A DNA stretch of 64,000 nucleotides from BTUB01 sp963836585 (GTDB taxonomy: Bacteria > Babelota > Babeliae > Babelales > Vermiphilaceae), in assembly GCA_963836585.1 (NCBI GenBank), contig CAWIJV010000003.1:526927-590926 (forward strand). The letters run 5' to 3'. The notes beneath the pieces were generated by a model. It saw only the letters and a list, made by a program, of their open reading frames with translations. It ran no database searches and was not told the origin of the DNA. The first letter of the stretch is position 1. Each line of letters opens with the position of its first letter. Made by a program: the position numbers and the translations under genes. Below, piece after piece: positions 62,637 through 64,000 of the stretch.

Positions 62637-62730
62637 GATCCTTCGAGATCCTCCTGCGCTAAAGCTACGGAGGGCAGGTGCCTCCTCAGCCTGTCCGCCA
62701 AAGCTCCGAAGGAGCGACGGAGGAGATGAA
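62637..62730. repeat. Family B palindromic repeat before dnaA
   Basis: Inverted blocks include CTCCTGCGCTAAAGCTACGG with CCGTCGCTCCTTCGG-like sequence on the other side, CTTCGAGATCCTCC with GGAGGAG, and GCAGG/CCTGT in the middle. It fills most of the space between the amidase stop and the dnaA start. Confidence 0.6.
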
Positions 62731-62766
62731 AAGATTTTTCTTATCCATTTTTTTAATTGATTAATC

Positions 62767-64000
62767 GTGGTAACAGATATTTGGGTCGAATTTTTAAAGA
62801 TTGTAAAAGAAGAAGCCGGAAGCCGTGTGGTTGAAACATGGTTTAAAGCAGTTTCTTTGCAGCGATGGGATCCGCATGAAAAAAAGTGCACTTGCAAGCT
62901 CCCAATGCATTTGTGCACGATTGGATCAAGTCGCAATTACTCCCTTTGATCGAGCTTCATTTAAAGCGATTATTGAATGTGGATCAGTTGCGCATAATTT
63001 TTGTTGGCGCAACTTCGAACATTGGAAGCCAGCTACTTAACCGTGCCAATGTTCGGCAACTCCGGATAATTCATACTATCCGGAACAAAAAATTGTTCCT
63101 GCCCAAGCCTTGCCATCAAGAAAAAGATAAATGGCAACCGCTCCTATTCATTTGATAGATTTGTGGTGGGTCCTAATAATTCACTTGCTTATGCGGCTGC
63201 GCAAGCAGTGGCCGATAAGCCCGGCATGATCTATAATCCGCTTATTTATTTATGGTGGTTCAGGATTGGGCAAGACCCATTTACTCCATGCAATTGGCAA
63301 TCATCTTAAAGTACAAGATAAAAAAGCATCGTTTTATATCAAACGGCTGATCGATTTGTGAATGAATTTATTCATGCTATTCGCTTTGATAAAGTGCATC
63401 AGTTCCAATCAAAATATAAATCCGTTGATGTGCTTTTAATTGATGATATTCAATTTATTTCTAATAAAGAACAAACCCAGGAAGCTTTTTTCCATATTTT
63501 CAATACTCTGCATGATGCTGAAAAGCAGATTGTATTTTCAAGCGATGCATTTCCGCATGATATTTCCGGTATTGCAGATCGTCTTAAGTATCGATTATCC
63601 TGGGGCTTGGTGGTGGATATGCATGTGCCGACTTTAGAAACTAAGATTGCAATCCTCAAAAAGAAAGCAGAAATTAATGGCGAGCATTTTAGCAGATGAA
63701 GTTGCTCATTTTATTGCATCACGGGTGATAACAAATGTGCGTGAATTGGAAGGATCATTAATACGGGTAATGGCCTTTGCAGCTCTAACAAAGCAAGCGA
63801 TTACCATTGAGCTGGCGCAAAAAGTGTTAGTACGCACTCCAGAAGCTTCTCAAGCACCAGTAGGGTTTGAGCGCATTGTAAATTGTCAATAAATATTATC
63901 CCTATGATTTAAATGATTGCGTTCAAAAAATAGGAGTAAAGAGTTATCATTTGCGCGGCAAATAACGATGTTTTTGATGAAAAAAGATTACTGATAAATC
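62767..64000 (+). CDS. dnaA: Chromosomal replication initiator DnaA (many frameshifts, runs off the edge)
   Basis: DnaA opens the replication origin. Translated piecewise the protein is unmistakable: domain I (VTDIWVEFLKIVKEEAGSRV, VETWFKAVSLQRWDPHEKK, HLQAPNAFVHDWIK), domain III from YSFDRFVVGPNNSLAYAAAQ through Walker A GLGKTHLLHAIGNH, Walker B VDVLLIDDIQF and ISNKEQTQEAFFHIFN, ITNVRELEGSLIRV, and the start of the domain IV signature A-R-Q-I-T-M-F-L-M-K-K at the edge. At least seven frame changes are needed (near 62884, between 63050 and 63130, near 63241, 63340, 63690, 63890 and beyond). An essential gene this damaged points to sequence error at a contig end rather than decay. Confidence 0.85.

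Noticed and set aside
62741..62750. DnaA box and origin next to dnaA
   Set aside because: TTATCCATT matches the box at seven of nine positions, but it is single and no cluster or AT-rich unwinding region is visible before the edge.

Overview
The window looks like a piece of a reduced genome from an intracellular or host-associated bacterium, most likely Candidatus Dependentiae (TM6 lineage). This is an inference from gene content: many short exported proteins of unknown function, ankyrin-repeat proteins with signal peptides, secreted proteases, several toxin-antitoxin remnants, almost no biosynthetic genes, and housekeeping genes scattered singly rather than in the usual operons. No rRNA or marker tree is available to confirm it. 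Genes use clear AAGGA/GGAGG ribosome binding sites, and many neighbours are convergent and overlap by a few bases.

Layout. 1-9 kb: the C-terminal part of PEP synthase, two small exported Cys proteins, galU, a frameshifted pheS, tRNA-Phe, and dnaE. 9-20 kb: a Cys-rich outer-membrane-type protein with a solute-binding-like partner, yicC, yebC, an AAA/DUF4143 ATPase, ruvB, rodA, then three tandem exported paralogs of an unrecognised family and tRNA-Pro. 20-31 kb: tRNA-His, a small ankyrin protein, uvrA, mutS, a large surface protein with YadA-type head repeats and an S74 chaperone domain, and hicAB. 31-39 kb: two exported HExxH metalloprotease paralogs, about 940 bp of non-coding DNA packed with hairpins, an exported GH1-like protein that lacks the normal acid/base residue, two exported HAD-like paralogs, small membrane proteins and an ankyrin protein. 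39-50 kb: rplU, a DUF1016 nuclease, the KtrAB/TrkAH potassium uptake pair, glyS, an HtrA-type protease, an exported AAA ATPase, an intact IS982-type element, tlyA and two tRNA-Arg genes. 50-64 kb: a VapBC-like pair, a clostripain-type protease, an FAD oxidoreductase, psd-pssA for phosphatidylethanolamine, a Sel1-like and an ankyrin protein, NlpC/P60, C39-like and amidase_3 hydrolases in a row, and a badly frameshifted dnaA running off the right edge.

Themes. Replication and repair (dnaE, ruvB, uvrA, mutS, dnaA), translation (pheS, glyS, rplU, tlyA, tRNAs) and envelope work (rodA, psd, pssA, amidase) are the housekeeping core. The rest is mostly an exported repertoire that would fit host interaction. 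Two families of dispersed palindromic repeats are present. Family A has four copies with conserved outer and inner stems and side hairpins that change sequence while keeping base pairing. One copy lies in frame inside the amidase N-terminus and another encodes the PEP synthase tail. I consider these repeats, the hairpin array at 33.5-34.2 kb and the tandem exported paralogs the best candidates for something undescribed.

Caution. Frameshifts occur in essential genes (pheS, dnaA), several of them one base short in A or T runs, and they are dense in the last 1.3 kb. Sequencing error is a likely cause and should be excluded before any of these is called a pseudogene.
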